The notes: generated by a model from the sequence alone, not told the origin. Shown: positions 17,382-27,086, numbered from the stretch's first letter. The stretch is 64,000 nucleotides of DNA from Aliiglaciecola sp041538045 (GCF_041538045.1 NZ_JBGOSE010000013.1:1-64000), one strand, 5' to 3'. Numbers and translations are program-made.

Positions 17382-18434
17382 GTGAAAATACCAGTCTGGC
17401 TCCATTTTTTAACAAAATCCGTTGCTTTGGGATTAATTATCTCAGCGCTCATATTAGTATTAGTGCCAGAACTAAGACGCGGCAGTGGACTGAGCTTCGA
17501 TGTATTCAATCGCAGTGAAACTGAACCACAAAAACAAAGTTATTACGACGCAATAAGTCGTTCAGCTCCTGCTGTAGTTAACATATATAGTAGTAGCATT
17601 GATATTGTAAGGCGTCGGCAAGTAAGCCGCACTAGTCTAGGTTCAGGGGTAATTATGACCGAAAGTGGTTATATCCTCACTTGCTGGCATGTTATTCAAA
17701 ACGCTGAAAGCACCATCGTAGGCCTTCCTGATGGACGCCGTGTAACGGCTGAATTAGCAGGTTATGATGAACTTACCGACCTGGCAGTATTAAAAATCTC
17801 AGCTGACAATCTACAAGTTATTCCACAAATTGAAGATCCGCAAATTCGAGTCGGTGATGTGGTTTTAGCCATAGGTAATCCCCTTAATATTGGTCAAACG
17901 ATCACCCAAGGTATCATTAGCCGTTCGGGTCATACCATCACCCAAAATTTCAGAGAATTTATCCAAACTGATGCGGTAATGCACGAAGGTAACTCCGGCG
18001 GAGCATTAGTGGATAGTAATGGGGTTTTGATCGGTATTAATAATGCTAACTTTAAAACCCTTGATAGCCAACGCAGAGTGATAGATGTAAACGGTATATT
18101 TTTCGCAGTACCTTATACTTTGGCCCGTCGAGTGATGGATGAAATCATTGAAAATGGCAAAGCCACCCATGGGCAGTTAGGATTTACCGGCGGCATTGAC
18201 CCTAACGTAGCGGGCATAGTAGTGACTGAAGTGGCTACCGGTGGGCCAGCAGAAGTGGCAGGATTGCAACAATACGACATTATTTTATCAATGAATCAAG
18301 TTGAACTAGAAACCTTAGATCAGACCTTTGACATGATTGCCAAAAGCCGCCCTGGCGAGGAGTTAGACTTATCCATCTCTCGCAATGGAAAAGTAATGAA
18401 CATTAAAGTGACTGTTGGCGAAGCCAGTTCTTAA
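17382..18434 (+). CDS. degS: Inner-membrane stress sensor protease DegS
   Basis: In E. coli DegS senses unfolded porin C-termini through its PDZ domain and cuts RseA to release sigma-E. This protein has an N-terminal membrane anchor (SVALGLIISALILVLV), a trypsin-like domain with His in TCWHV (about 103), Asp in TDLAV (about 133) and Ser in EGNSGGA (about 205), and one PDZ domain. About 350 residues with a single PDZ is the DegS layout. The start is uncertain: GTG at 17382 gives MKIPVWLHF; a TTG four codons upstream is also open, and neither has a clear ribosome site. It follows degQ as in E. coli. Confidence 0.93.
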   Translation: MKIPVWLHFLTKSVALGLIISALILVLVPELRRGSGLSFDVFNRSETEPQKQSYYDAISRSAPAVVNIYSSSIDIVRRRQVSRTSLGSGVIMTESGYILTCWHVIQNAESTIVGLPDGRRVTAELAGYDELTDLAVLKISADNLQVIPQIEDPQIRVGDVVLAIGNPLNIGQTITQGIISRSGHTITQNFREFIQTDAVMHEGNSGGALVDSNGVLIGINNANFKTLDSQRRVIDVNGIFFAVPYTLARRVMDEIIENGKATHGQLGFTGGIDPNVAGIVVTEVATGGPAEVAGLQQYDIILSMNQVELETLDQTFDMIAKSRPGEELDLSISRNGKVMNIKVTVGEASS

Positions 18435-18493
18435 CGTTACTTATAGGTAATGTGGTTCAGTGAAAGATTGATTTACCGAAGTTAACAAGGAAA

Positions 18494-18958
18494 ATGGCTA
18501 ATATGGAAAACCCCTACAACACACCACAAAGTGATGTGAGTGTTTTACCCGCAACCAAAAGTACCTCCGTTTTTTCTCCGAATCAGATAACCTTAGGTGC
18601 GTTTATCGGTGGTCCGTTAGCCGCTGTGTATTTTTTATATAAGAATTTTTCAGCTTTAAATCAGTATGATAATGCACAAAAAAGCTTGTATTGGGGGTTG
18701 GCCCTATGTTTTGTTTTTATTGCTTTACTGCCCTTTATTCCGGAAAACTTTCCAAACACAGTGATACCTATCGCCTACTGTATTGCTGCTCGACAGATAG
18801 CGATTCAGCACCAGTGCAGTAAAAATCAAATAATCGAAAATGAATTACTCAATTTCCAATCAAACTGGCGAGTTCTTATCATTACTGTTACTGCACTGTT
18901 GCTATTGATGGTATTGGTGATACCGGTAATCTTTATTTTTGAGATGTTTAGTGCCTAA
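18494..18958 (+). CDS. Hypothetical membrane protein with NPYNTPQSD N-terminus
   Basis: A 154-residue protein, not recognised by family. It starts MANMENPYNTPQSDV, a Pro/Asn-rich motif seen at the N-termini of several small bacterial membrane proteins. It then has about four hydrophobic segments (near residues 30-48, 65-80, 85-100 and 128-150). AAGGAA lies 5-6 bases before the ATG at 18494. It is 60 bases after degS and could be its operon partner, and converges on murA with only 5 bases between the stops. Confidence 0.7.
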   Translation: MANMENPYNTPQSDVSVLPATKSTSVFSPNQITLGAFIGGPLAAVYFLYKNFSALNQYDNAQKSLYWGLALCFVFIALLPFIPENFPNTVIPIAYCIAARQIAIQHQCSKNQIIENELLNFQSNWRVLIITVTALLLLMVLVIPVIFIFEMFSA

Positions 18959-18963
18959 GATGG

Positions 18964-20223
18964 CTAACTAAAACGTTTGATATTAGCGCCTAATTTTGTC
19001 AATTTAGTTTCAATATGCTCATAACCGCGATCTAAGTGGTAAATTCGATCAACTATCGTTTCACCTTTGGCCACTAAGCCTGCAATAATTAAGCTTGCAG
19101 AGGCCCGTAAGTCCGTTGCCATTACCTGAGCGCCCGTTAGTTGCTCTACTCCCTCACAAACCGCATTATTGGTTTCTAAGGAAATTTTAGCGCCCATGCG
19201 CTGCAATTCAGGGACATGCATAAAGCGATTTTCGAATATAGTTTCAGTCACCACGCCGGTTCCTTCTGCAACACAGTTTAATGCCACAAACTGGGCTTGC
19301 ATATCAGTGGGGAATCCAGGGTGAGGTGCTGTTTTGATATTAACACTTTTAGGGCGTTTGCCGTGCATATTCAACGACACCCAGTCTTCTCCAGTTTCGA
19401 TATCTGCACCGGCTTGAGTGAGTTTAGACAGCACAGCATCTAGGGTGTGGGGAGCAGCATTAATACAACGAATATTACCGCCGGTTACCGCAGCTGCTAC
19501 TAAGAAGGTACCGGTTTCAATTCTGTCTGGTAAAACGCGATAGTGGCAACCTTGTAGACGTTTAACACCGACAATTTTAATACTATCTGAGCCCGCCCCT
19601 GTTATTTTTGCCCCCATGCGATTTAAGCAGTTGGCTAAATCAACAATTTCTGGTTCCCGAGCAGCATTTTCTAAAACAGTTTCACCCTCGGCAAGGGTTG
19701 CAGCCATCATCAAGTTTTCAGTAGCACCGACGCTAACAATATCCATGAAGATATGAGCGCCTTTCAGGCGTCCTTCGGCTTCTGCACGCACATAGCCGCC
19801 ATCAACATTGATCTTTGCTCCCATCTGCTTCAAGCCTTCAAGGTGCAAATTCACCGGACGTGCTCCAATGGCACAACCACCAGGTAAAGACACATTTGCT
19901 TTACCATATTTAGCTAACAGAGGGCCCAGTACTAGAATCGACGCACGCATAGTTTTAACCAGCTCATAAGAAGCAGTCATGTTATCTATTTGGCTTGCAT
20001 CCAATTCTAATTCTTGGTTTTGGTGACGTTGTGCTTTAACGCCCAAACCACCTAATAATTTAATACTGGTATTGATATCCCTAAGATTTGGAACATTATC
20101 GAAAAAACAGGAAGAGTCAGCCAATATACATGACATTAAAATGGGTAAGGCAGCATTTTTTGCGCCCGATATCACCACTTCACCATGCAGCGCTGGGCTG
20201 GTGTTTATACTAAGTTTATCCAT
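18964..20223 (-). CDS. murA: UDP-N-acetylglucosamine 1-carboxyvinyltransferase
   Basis: Transfers enolpyruvate from PEP to UDP-GlcNAc, the committed step of peptidoglycan synthesis and the target of fosfomycin. The active-site loop is LPGGCAIGARPV with the reactive Cys at residue 117, so a fosfomycin-sensitive type is expected. Other family marks are SGAKNAALPIL, PDRIETGTFLVAAA and HPGFPTDMQAQ. 419 residues equals the E. coli length. It is the last gene of mlaFEDCB-ibaG-murA, 11 bases after ibaG. Confidence 0.98.
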   Translation of the reverse strand: MDKLSINTSPALHGEVVISGAKNAALPILMSCILADSSCFFDNVPNLRDINTSIKLLGGLGVKAQRHQNQELELDASQIDNMTASYELVKTMRASILVLGPLLAKYGKANVSLPGGCAIGARPVNLHLEGLKQMGAKINVDGGYVRAEAEGRLKGAHIFMDIVSVGATENLMMAATLAEGETVLENAAREPEIVDLANCLNRMGAKITGAGSDSIKIVGVKRLQGCHYRVLPDRIETGTFLVAAAVTGGNIRCINAAPHTLDAVLSKLTQAGADIETGEDWVSLNMHGKRPKSVNIKTAPHPGFPTDMQAQFVALNCVAEGTGVVTETIFENRFMHVPELQRMGAKISLETNNAVCEGVEQLTGAQVMATDLRASASLIIAGLVAKGETIVDRIYHLDRGYEHIETKLTKLGANIKRFS

Positions 20224-20234
20224 GATTTTCGATA

Positions 20235-20492
20235 TTATTGAGGTACGTTGAACATACGTTCACGTTGCCATTGCTTTTCAGAAAAGGTTTTTATGGAAAT
20301 AGCATGCATAGTGCCATCGGCAATCTGCTCTTTTAAAGGACCATAAATAAACTGCTGTTTTTTCACTCGACTCATTGTTTCAAACTTATCGCTAACGGCA
20401 ATAATTTGGAAATGTGAACCTTCACTTGTTACATGAACTTCAGTGAGCTCTAACTGTTCTTTCAGCAATGCTGCTATTTGTTGATTATCCAT
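20235..20492 (-). CDS. ibaG: BolA-family protein IbaG
   Basis: An 85-residue BolA/IbaG protein (E. coli IbaG is 84). The family pattern is clear: VHVTSEGSHFQIIAVSDKF, then KQQFIYGPLK and GTMHAISIKTF, whose His is used with monothiol glutaredoxin to hold a [2Fe-2S] cluster. It lies between mlaB and murA as in E. coli, where it is acid-inducible. Confidence 0.94.
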   Translation of the reverse strand: MDNQQIAALLKEQLELTEVHVTSEGSHFQIIAVSDKFETMSRVKKQQFIYGPLKEQIADGTMHAISIKTFSEKQWQRERMFNVPQ

Positions 20493-20520
20493 TTGATCTC
20501 TTTTGCTCTAAAAATTTCGG

Positions 20521-20844
20521 CTATTGTATCGACAAAATGCTGCTAACGTTGCTTAAATTCGCAAGTTTTATTAATCCTTCGGGCAGATTAAGCAATTGCA
20601 GTTGAACATTCGCTGATTTGCAATTTTTCGACAACTCCATAACCCACGCCAAACCAGCCGTATCAACCTGTATTATTTCAGCAAAGTCGACATTCAAGCT
20701 AGCACCATTTTCCTTGCAGCTTTGAATATCTCTCTTTTGCTGTAGCCAACATTTCATCACCGTATCGCGATTTAAATCACCTTTTAAATGAAACTCGCCA
20801 GTGTTGGAAGATGTCACCTCAATAGGTTTCGATTGCTCTATCAC
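20521..20844 (-). CDS. mlaB: MlaB, STAS-domain subunit of the Mla phospholipid ABC transporter
   Basis: A 107-residue STAS protein that stabilises the MlaF ATPase in the MlaFEDB complex at the cytoplasmic face. The core VDFAEIIQVDTAGLAWVMEL matches the STAS signature around the conserved Asp-Thr. It starts directly after mlaC (stop at 20845), consistent with translational coupling. Confidence 0.92.
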   Translation of the reverse strand: MIEQSKPIEVTSSNTGEFHLKGDLNRDTVMKCWLQQKRDIQSCKENGASLNVDFAEIIQVDTAGLAWVMELSKNCKSANVQLQLLNLPEGLIKLANLSNVSSILSIQ

Positions 20845-21492
20845 TTAAGCCTCTTTCTTTTCAAGTGAAATAGGTTGTTCGATTTTTTCACGCATTAACT
20901 CAATAACTTTTTCAATGCCTTGTTGGCGCAAAATACTTTCAAATTCACTCTGCTTAGAAGACAGCATGCTGATACCTTCAGCAACCATATCGTAGGCTTT
21001 CCACTCATTGGTTTTTCTATCTTTTCTAACTTTAAACGCAATTTTAATATCTGGGCGTTTACCATCTTTCACTATGGCGCGAACCGTTACACTGCGCTCA
21101 TTTTCAAAATCTGATTCCGGCTCAAATTCAACACTCTGGTCATCATAATATCCCATGGCCACCGCATAAGTAGTGACTAGGTACTCTCTGAACACCGCGA
21201 CGAATTCTTGAAGTTGTGCCTTTTCGGCCTTAGTAACGTATTTCCCTAACACTTTAAATGCAGAAAATTTATAATCCACATGGGGCAACAACTCTTCTTT
21301 CATGATGGCACGTAGCACTTCTGGGTCATCAGAAATGTTCTGTTTCTCACGTTTGATGCGGTCAAAAGTCTGACTCGCTACATCTTTAACCATGCTGTAA
21401 GGATTGGTTTCATCGATAGTTTGCCCGTGGGCATTTAAACCAATCGTTAACAATGCGATTGATGCTACCTTTACAAAAAATCTGTTTCTCAT
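20845..21492 (-). CDS. mlaC: MlaC, periplasmic phospholipid carrier
   Basis: Soluble shuttle that carries phospholipid between MlaA at the outer membrane and MlaFEDB at the inner membrane. About 215 residues, with a signal peptide (ending NAHGQ) from the ATG at 21490-21492. The MlaC/Ttg2D pattern is seen in LLPHVDYKFSAFKVLGKY and in KDGKRPDIKIAFKV with YDMVAEGISML. A reading that starts 11 codons upstream spoils the signal peptide. Confidence 0.94.
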   Translation of the reverse strand: MRNRFFVKVASIALLTIGLNAHGQTIDETNPYSMVKDVASQTFDRIKREKQNISDDPEVLRAIMKEELLPHVDYKFSAFKVLGKYVTKAEKAQLQEFVAVFREYLVTTYAVAMGYYDDQSVEFEPESDFENERSVTVRAIVKDGKRPDIKIAFKVRKDRKTNEWKAYDMVAEGISMLSSKQSEFESILRQQGIEKVIELMREKIEQPISLEKKEA

Positions 21493-21517
21493 AATTATTC
21501 CTAACGAGAGTGGCAGT

Positions 21518-21985
21518 CTAGTCACTGCCTTTACTAAATAAAAATTGACCGATTAAATCTTCTAATACCAGAGCTGACTTAGTATCGGCGATATAATCAC
21601 CATCCGCTAAATTCTCAATATCATCAATAGTGAAACCAGGTTGAAAACCTACGTACTGCTCGCCCAACAAACCAGAGGTCAAAATTGAAGCTGAACTGGT
21701 TTCGGGGAATTGATCATAGGTAGTAGAAATACTTAACGTCACTACGGGAGTAAAATCTTTTGGATCCAATTTAATTTTCTCAACTCGGCCTATTACCACG
21801 CCTCCCACTTTCACCGAGGAGCGCTCTTTTAAGCCACCAATGTTGTCAAACTTAGCATACAGGGTATAGGTATCTCCTTGACCTACGGAGCCCTGGCTGG
21901 CAACGTTTAGTGCTAACATTAATGAGGCTGCAATCGCCAGTGCAACAAACAATCCAACTAATACTTCAACTTTCCTTGATGTCAT
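21518..21985 (-). CDS. mlaD: MlaD, MCE-domain subunit of the Mla transporter
   Basis: A 155-residue inner-membrane-anchored periplasmic protein that forms a hexameric ring in MlaFEDB. One membrane helix (VGLFVALAIAASLMLALNV) precedes the MCE domain with FDNIGGLKERSSVKVGGVVI and LTSGLLGEQYVGFQPG, the pore-loop region. It is 10 bases downstream of mlaE. Confidence 0.95.
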   Translation of the reverse strand: MTSRKVEVLVGLFVALAIAASLMLALNVASQGSVGQGDTYTLYAKFDNIGGLKERSSVKVGGVVIGRVEKIKLDPKDFTPVVTLSISTTYDQFPETSSASILTSGLLGEQYVGFQPGFTIDDIENLADGDYIADTKSALVLEDLIGQFLFSKGSD

Positions 21986-21995
21986 GCTTATTTCC

Positions 21996-22772
21996 TCACT
22001 CTATTCCAAACATTATTGCGGTTAATACGAAATCTAATCCAAGTACTGCTAATGATGAATACACCACTGTTTGTGTTGTCGCAGCACTGATGCCTTCAGA
22101 AGTAGGTACTGAATCATACCCTTTAAAAATAGCTATCCAAGTGATTACAAATGCAAAGAAAACACTTTTAATGACACCGTTCATCACATCTTCGTTCCAT
22201 TCTACTGTCGATTGCATAATCGACCAGTAGCTACCAACATCTACGCCTAGCCATTCCACGCCGACTAAATGCCCACCAAGAATACCTACAGCGCTAAAAA
22301 TCATGGTCAACATAGGCATGGATATTAAACCTGCCCAAAGCCTAGGCGCAACGACTCTGCGCAACGGATCTACGGCCATCATTTCCAAACTACTAAGCTG
22401 CTCTGTGGCTTTCATCAAACCAATTTCAGCGGTCAATGCAGAACCCGCACGACCAGCGAACAAGAGCGCTGTTACCACTGGTCCAAGCTCTCGTAAAATA
22501 GACAAGGCAACCATGGGGCCTAAACTCCCCTCAGCACCATAATCCACCAGAATAGTATAACCTTGTAGAGCCATTACCATGCCGATAAATAAGCCAGAAA
22601 CAACAATAATAGACAGAGATTGCACACCAACCACATAAATTTGTTTAATGGTCAGTGGAATATTTTTAACTTGAGGAGCTGCAATAACAGCGCCAATTAG
22701 CATGCCCGTTGCTCGACCTATAGCAGCAAATCGATCGATTGTTGCTTGTCCAAGTTTTGCTAACCAATCCAC
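21996..22772 (-). CDS. mlaE: MlaE, permease of the Mla phospholipid transporter
   Basis: A 258-residue MlaE/YrbE family integral membrane protein with about five or six helices. The family segments LRELGPVVTALLFAGRAGSA and EIGLMKATEQLSSLEMMAVD are clear. It overlaps mlaF at base 22772 and pairs with MlaF and MlaD. Confidence 0.96.
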   Translation of the reverse strand: MDWLAKLGQATIDRFAAIGRATGMLIGAVIAAPQVKNIPLTIKQIYVVGVQSLSIIVVSGLFIGMVMALQGYTILVDYGAEGSLGPMVALSILRELGPVVTALLFAGRAGSALTAEIGLMKATEQLSSLEMMAVDPLRRVVAPRLWAGLISMPMLTMIFSAVGILGGHLVGVEWLGVDVGSYWSIMQSTVEWNEDVMNGVIKSVFFAFVITWIAIFKGYDSVPTSEGISAATTQTVVYSSLAVLGLDFVLTAIMFGIE

Positions 22773-23569
22773 TAATTTACTCCTAAAAATTCTTGCTCCA
22801 GCGACTTTGCTGGATAATGGAATGGCACAGGTCCATCAGCTTCACCACGCAAAAATTGTTGAACTAACGCTGACTCACTTTGCTTAATTTGCTCGGGTGT
22901 CCCTGAACCTATAATTTTCTTATCTGCCAATATATAAACGTGATCAGCAATACTCATTACTTCATTAACATCGTGAGTAACCACCACACTGGTTAAACTC
23001 AGTGCGTTGTTTAATTCTTTTATCAATTTAACCAAAACTCCCATGGAAATAGGATCTTGTCCGGCAAAAGGTTCATCGTACAATATCAACTCTGGGTCTA
23101 ACGCAATTGCCCTAGCAAGTGCCGCTCGACGTGCCATGCCTCCTGATAACTCGCTGGGCATTAAATTCACGGCGCCTCTCAAACCCACAGCTTGAAGTTT
23201 CAGCAAAACAATCGTTTTAATCAGCTCTTCAGACAAATTACTGTGTTCACGCAACGGGTAAGCGATATTGTCAAACACGCTAATATCCGTAAACAATGCG
23301 CCACTTTGAAACAGCATGCTCATTTGACGGCGAACATGAAACAATCTCTTTCGGGTCATTCCAGGTATGGATTCGCCACGAAATTGTATGTCTCCACTGT
23401 TTGGACGTAACTGCCCCCCAATCAGTTTCAGAAGTGTTGTTTTACCAATTCCACTGGGACCCATTATCGCTGTGGTTTTACCTTCGGGTATGTGCAATGA
23501 AATATTGTCGTAAATTACACGGTTACCGCGTTTAAAGGTCAAACTATCTATATCTATTAAATTTTTCAC
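22772..23569 (-). CDS. mlaF: MlaF, ATPase of the Mla phospholipid transporter
   Basis: ABC ATPase that powers lipid transport for outer-membrane asymmetry. Walker A is GPSGIGKTT (about residue 37), the signature is LSGGMARR (Gly-Met form typical of MlaF/Ttg2A), Walker B is LILYDEPF followed by AGQDP, and the H-loop is VVTHDVNE. 265 residues. It is first in mlaFEDCB-ibaG-murA; the promoter should lie just upstream of 23569. Confidence 0.96.
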   Translation of the reverse strand: MKNLIDIDSLTFKRGNRVIYDNISLHIPEGKTTAIMGPSGIGKTTLLKLIGGQLRPNSGDIQFRGESIPGMTRKRLFHVRRQMSMLFQSGALFTDISVFDNIAYPLREHSNLSEELIKTIVLLKLQAVGLRGAVNLMPSELSGGMARRAALARAIALDPELILYDEPFAGQDPISMGVLVKLIKELNNALSLTSVVVTHDVNEVMSIADHVYILADKKIIGSGTPEQIKQSESALVQQFLRGEADGPVPFHYPAKSLEQEFLGVN

Positions 23570-24033
23570 CGAAACTCCGAGTGGCCTGGTTGAGTAGACA
23601 CGACGAACACCTAAAATGTTTCAACCGAGGCGACAATTTGAGGCCATTTTATCGTTTTTCAAGACAAAAAAATAATTAATCGACTTAAAACACGAAAAAT
23701 AAAATGCATTTTTAATGGAATGATAACAGTAATGGTTATGGGCTGTTATTGACTAACTACTTCGATTTGTAACAAAGCGTAACGCCAAACAGATTATAAT
23801 GATTCAGTTGCTATATAATATGAATGACATATTCTACCTTGATTTTACTCAATGGGTCACAACATCTATTGGTAGAAATACCTTATTAAACAAAGTAAAA
23901 CACAAAGTAATAGCCCGTTTGGATAAGTAATAGGCGACATTTTCTCACGGCGTTCATTATTATTGTAAAGACATTAGGAATTACATATGTATTTTGCGAT
24001 AATCATATCATTGTTTTTTAAAGAAATAGTCAA
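23570..24033. other. Divergent intergenic region between mlaF and yrbG
   Basis: 464 bases that should hold the promoters of two essential envelope operons running in opposite directions. TATAAT hexamers occur at 23795-23800 and 23814-23819 on the plus strand, but no good -35 lies at the right distance from either. A 36-codon open frame (23820-23930, ATG start) has no ribosome site and is probably chance. No RNA gene was recognised. Confidence 0.5.
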
Positions 24034-24990
24034 GTGATATTAGAATTCATTATTTTTATAGCGGGTTTGGCAGCATTAAGTTGGAGTGCTGACAAATTTG
24101 TATACGGTGCATCAGCACTCGCCACCAATATTGGCGTTTCCCCCATGGTAATTGGCTTAACCATAGTCGCAATGGGGTCATCTGCGCCAGAAATTGTTGT
24201 TTCCGCCACTGCATCACTCAGTAACAACCCAGATACAGCAGTAGGAAATGCCATTGGTTCTAATATTACCAATATCGCGTTAGTGCTAGGAATTACTGCA
24301 ATTTTAAAACCTTTAATGGTTTCCAGTAGCACCATCAGACGCGAACTTCCTGTTTTACTTGCAGTGACCTTGTTGGCGGTTTACTTTTTGGCTGATGGTC
24401 ATTTGAGTGTTATCGAAGGTGTAATCTTAATCGTTTTGTTTTTTCTAACCATTGGTGGCTTAACATGGATATCGTTAAACGCAGAGAAAAGCGACCCGTT
24501 GCATTTGGAAACCGCAGATGAAATCCCCCATGGCGTCCCCCCTTCGAAAGCGGTGTTTTGGGTTATCTTAGGTCTTATTTTCCTCCCTCTTAGTGCCCAC
24601 TTTATGGTTGATTCAGCCGTTCACATTGCAAGGTACATGGGAATGAGTGAACTATTGATTGGCTTAACAATCATCGCATTGGGAACTAGCTTACCGGAAT
24701 TGGCAGCCTGTGTTGCCGGGGTTTTGAAAGGTGAGGATGACCTAGTATTAGGTAACATTATCGGCTCTAATATCTTCAATATTCTTGCCGTCTTAGCGAT
24801 GCCAGGACTGATAGCACCAGGAATAATAGACGGTAATGTCGCTAGTCGAGACATGTATGCCATGTTAATCGTCACTGCGTTACTGATATTATTTAGCTTT
24901 AATATTCGAGGCAAAAGGCAAATCAACCGATGGGAAGGTACAACCTTCGTCCTATGTTACCTCGCCTACTCTGTCTTTTTATTTATATAA
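24034..24990 (+). CDS. yrbG: Calcium/sodium antiporter, YrbG family
   Basis: A 318-residue inner-membrane cation exchanger of the CaCA superfamily with ten or so helices. The two inverted alpha repeats are plain: MGSSAPEIVVSATASL with AVGNAIGSNITNI in the first, and LGTSLPELAACVAG with LGNIIGSNIFNIL in the second. The start is GTG. It heads yrbG-kdsD-kdsC-lptCAB as in E. coli; the stop is 16 bases before the kdsD start. Confidence 0.94.
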   Translation: MILEFIIFIAGLAALSWSADKFVYGASALATNIGVSPMVIGLTIVAMGSSAPEIVVSATASLSNNPDTAVGNAIGSNITNIALVLGITAILKPLMVSSSTIRRELPVLLAVTLLAVYFLADGHLSVIEGVILIVLFFLTIGGLTWISLNAEKSDPLHLETADEIPHGVPPSKAVFWVILGLIFLPLSAHFMVDSAVHIARYMGMSELLIGLTIIALGTSLPELAACVAGVLKGEDDLVLGNIIGSNIFNILAVLAMPGLIAPGIIDGNVASRDMYAMLIVTALLILFSFNIRGKRQINRWEGTTFVLCYLAYSVFLFI

Positions 24991-25006
24991 ATAAATGGAA
25001 TTAACT

Positions 25007-25975
25007 ATGTCTACAGATTATCTCGCATCCGCACTTAAAGTATTAGAAATTGAGTCCCAAGCTATTTTGCAATTGCAGCAATACATTGATGGTAGCTTTG
25101 AGCGAAGCTGTCAAATCATTCAAAAGTGCAAAGGTAAAGTAGTTGTATCTGGCATGGGGAAATCAGGCCATATAGGTCATAAGATTGCGGCTACGTTAGC
25201 CAGTACAGGTACTCCCGCTTTTTTCATGCACCCTGGTGAGGCCAATCATGGTGATTTAGGCATGATAAGCCCCCAAGATATACTTCTGGCTATCTCTAAC
25301 TCTGGGGAAACTGCCGAACTACTTAATTTAATCCCAGTGGTGAAACGTTTAAATGTCCCTATTGTTTCGATGACCAATAGCACGACGAGTTCACTGGGAA
25401 AGCACTCTGATGAAGTATTGTGTATTAAAGTAGAACAAGAGGCATGTTCTTTAGGCTTGGCCCCAACAGCCAGTACCACGGCGACCTTGGCAATGGGTGA
25501 TGCGTTGGCAGTGGCCTTGCTGAATGCTAGTGGATTTACTTCTGCTGATTTTGCTTTATCCCACCCAGGTGGAAGCTTAGGGCGTAGATTATTATTAACA
25601 GTTGCAGATATCATGCATACTGGTGATGAGTTACCCTTAGTGACGTCCGATCAAACAGTGCGTAATGCATTGTTTGAGATATCGCGAAAAGGACTTGGTA
25701 TGACAGGTATTACTGACGAAGCAGGAAAGTTAGTCGGCATTTTCACAGATGGCGATTTACGCCGTATCCTTGATGACCGGATTGATATCCACGAAACCCC
25801 GGTTGCCGAAGTTATGACCGCAAATAGTAAGACAGGTCGACCAGAAATGTTAGCAGTTGAAGGTTTAAATTTAATGGAGAAATACAGTATCAATTCAATG
25901 TTTGCAGTAGATAATGAAAATAAGCCAGTTGGCGCGTTAAATATGCACATGCTGCTTAAAGCTGGAGTAGTATAG
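25007..25975 (+). CDS. kdsD: D-arabinose 5-phosphate isomerase KdsD
   Basis: Converts ribulose 5-phosphate to arabinose 5-phosphate, the precursor of Kdo in LPS. The N-terminal SIS domain has VVSGMGKSGHIGHKIAATLA and ISNSGETAELL; two CBS domains follow (about 210-320). The ATG at 25007 (MSTDYLASAL) has GGAA at a suitable distance; an ATG four codons earlier is possible. The stop overlaps the kdsC start by one base. Confidence 0.95.
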   Translation: MSTDYLASALKVLEIESQAILQLQQYIDGSFERSCQIIQKCKGKVVVSGMGKSGHIGHKIAATLASTGTPAFFMHPGEANHGDLGMISPQDILLAISNSGETAELLNLIPVVKRLNVPIVSMTNSTTSSLGKHSDEVLCIKVEQEACSLGLAPTASTTATLAMGDALAVALLNASGFTSADFALSHPGGSLGRRLLLTVADIMHTGDELPLVTSDQTVRNALFEISRKGLGMTGITDEAGKLVGIFTDGDLRRILDDRIDIHETPVAEVMTANSKTGRPEMLAVEGLNLMEKYSINSMFAVDNENKPVGALNMHMLLKAGVV

Positions 25976-26529
25976 TGGCGATTATTGAAACTCTCTATGG
26001 GCCAGTTAATAATCATTTCATTAGTAAACTTAGCAAAATTAAGTTACTCGTTTGTGATGTAGACGGCATATTCTCTGACGGCAGCATCTATATGGGAAAC
26101 GATGGCGAAGAATTAAAAGCGTTTCATACTCTCGATGGTTATGGTGTGAAGTCAATGTTAGAAATTGGTATTGACGTGGCTATTGTCACAGGTCGCAAAT
26201 CAGCCATCGTAGAAAATAGAATGTCGGCATTGGGTGTATCATTGATTATCCAAGGCGAAGAAGACAAAAAAACTGCGGTTCAAAAACTCAGAACCGGCTT
26301 AAATTTAAAAAAAGAAAATATCGCGTCTATGGGTGATGATATGCCTGATGTGGGCATGTTCGAACACAGTAGCGTATCTATTAGTGTTCCAAATGGCCAC
26401 CCGTACGTAAAATCAGTTGCTGAATATATTACGCGAACAACGGGTGGGGCTGGCGCAGTACGAGAAGTATGCGACCTCATATTGTTCGCTAATAATAAAT
26501 TAAATCGTATTTACGGTAGCAGCGTATGA
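25975..26529 (+). CDS. kdsC: 3-deoxy-D-manno-octulosonate 8-phosphate phosphatase KdsC
   Basis: HAD-superfamily phosphatase that releases Kdo from Kdo-8-phosphate. The nucleophile motif is LLVCDVDGIFSDG, followed by VAIVTGRKS (motif II) and MGDDMPDV (motif IV); the C-terminus has GGAGAVREVCDLIL. 184 residues, GTG start coupled to the kdsD stop (TAGTG). Confidence 0.95.
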   Translation: MAIIETLYGPVNNHFISKLSKIKLLVCDVDGIFSDGSIYMGNDGEELKAFHTLDGYGVKSMLEIGIDVAIVTGRKSAIVENRMSALGVSLIIQGEEDKKTAVQKLRTGLNLKKENIASMGDDMPDVGMFEHSSVSISVPNGHPYVKSVAEYITRTTGGAGAVREVCDLILFANNKLNRIYGSSV

Positions 26530-27086
26530 ATCGAATCACCCTAAGCATTGGCATTTTGTTTGTGCTAATCTTAATGATATATGTGCCAGGGTGGATAAGT
26601 TCAGATACGGAACAAACCAATGCACCTAGTGAAGATTCTTGGCAGCCCAATTATCAAGCGAGGAATATGCGCAGTACTCTTTATAATGAAAATGGCGAAG
26701 TGAACCACGAGGTTTTCGCCCTTAAAATGGAACATTATCAAATTCTAGGTTTCACCTTGTTTAGCCACCCCAAATACACCATCTATGTATCCGATGAACA
26801 AAATCCTTGGCATGTTGAAGCTGAAGAGGGCACACTTTATGAGGACAATCGCATTCAATTAGAAACTGACGTAGAGATTAGAAGCTTAGATGATTCGGGA
26901 TTTGTGCAAACAATTAAAACACAATTTTTAGAAATTAATTTGGTAGACAAAACAATGATGTCAGATGAACCGGTTGAGATTAACGGAAAAGATTTTATTG
27001 TTAAAAGTAATGGCTTTGTAGCAAATTTAACTACGCAGGAATATGAACTTAAAAATCATGTGCAAACTCAATATGCGCCTCGTTAG
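26526..27086 (+). CDS. lptC: LptC, inner-membrane anchored LPS transport protein
   Basis: A 186-residue bitopic protein of the Lpt bridge that receives LPS from LptB2FG and passes it to LptA. One N-terminal membrane helix (ITLSIGILFVLILMIYVPGW) is followed by a periplasmic beta-jellyroll with RNMRSTLYNENGEVNHEVFA and HVEAEEGTLYEDN. It overlaps kdsC by 4 bases (ATGA) and the start of lptA. Confidence 0.93.
   Translation: MNRITLSIGILFVLILMIYVPGWISSDTEQTNAPSEDSWQPNYQARNMRSTLYNENGEVNHEVFALKMEHYQILGFTLFSHPKYTIYVSDEQNPWHVEAEEGTLYEDNRIQLETDVEIRSLDDSGFVQTIKTQFLEINLVDKTMMSDEPVEINGKDFIVKSNGFVANLTTQEYELKNHVQTQYAPR

Noticed and set aside
23820..23930. 36-codon ATG frame upstream of yrbG, possible leader peptide
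   Set aside because: No ribosome site, composition like the surrounding spacer, and no attenuator-like hairpin behind it. Chance is the simplest reading.
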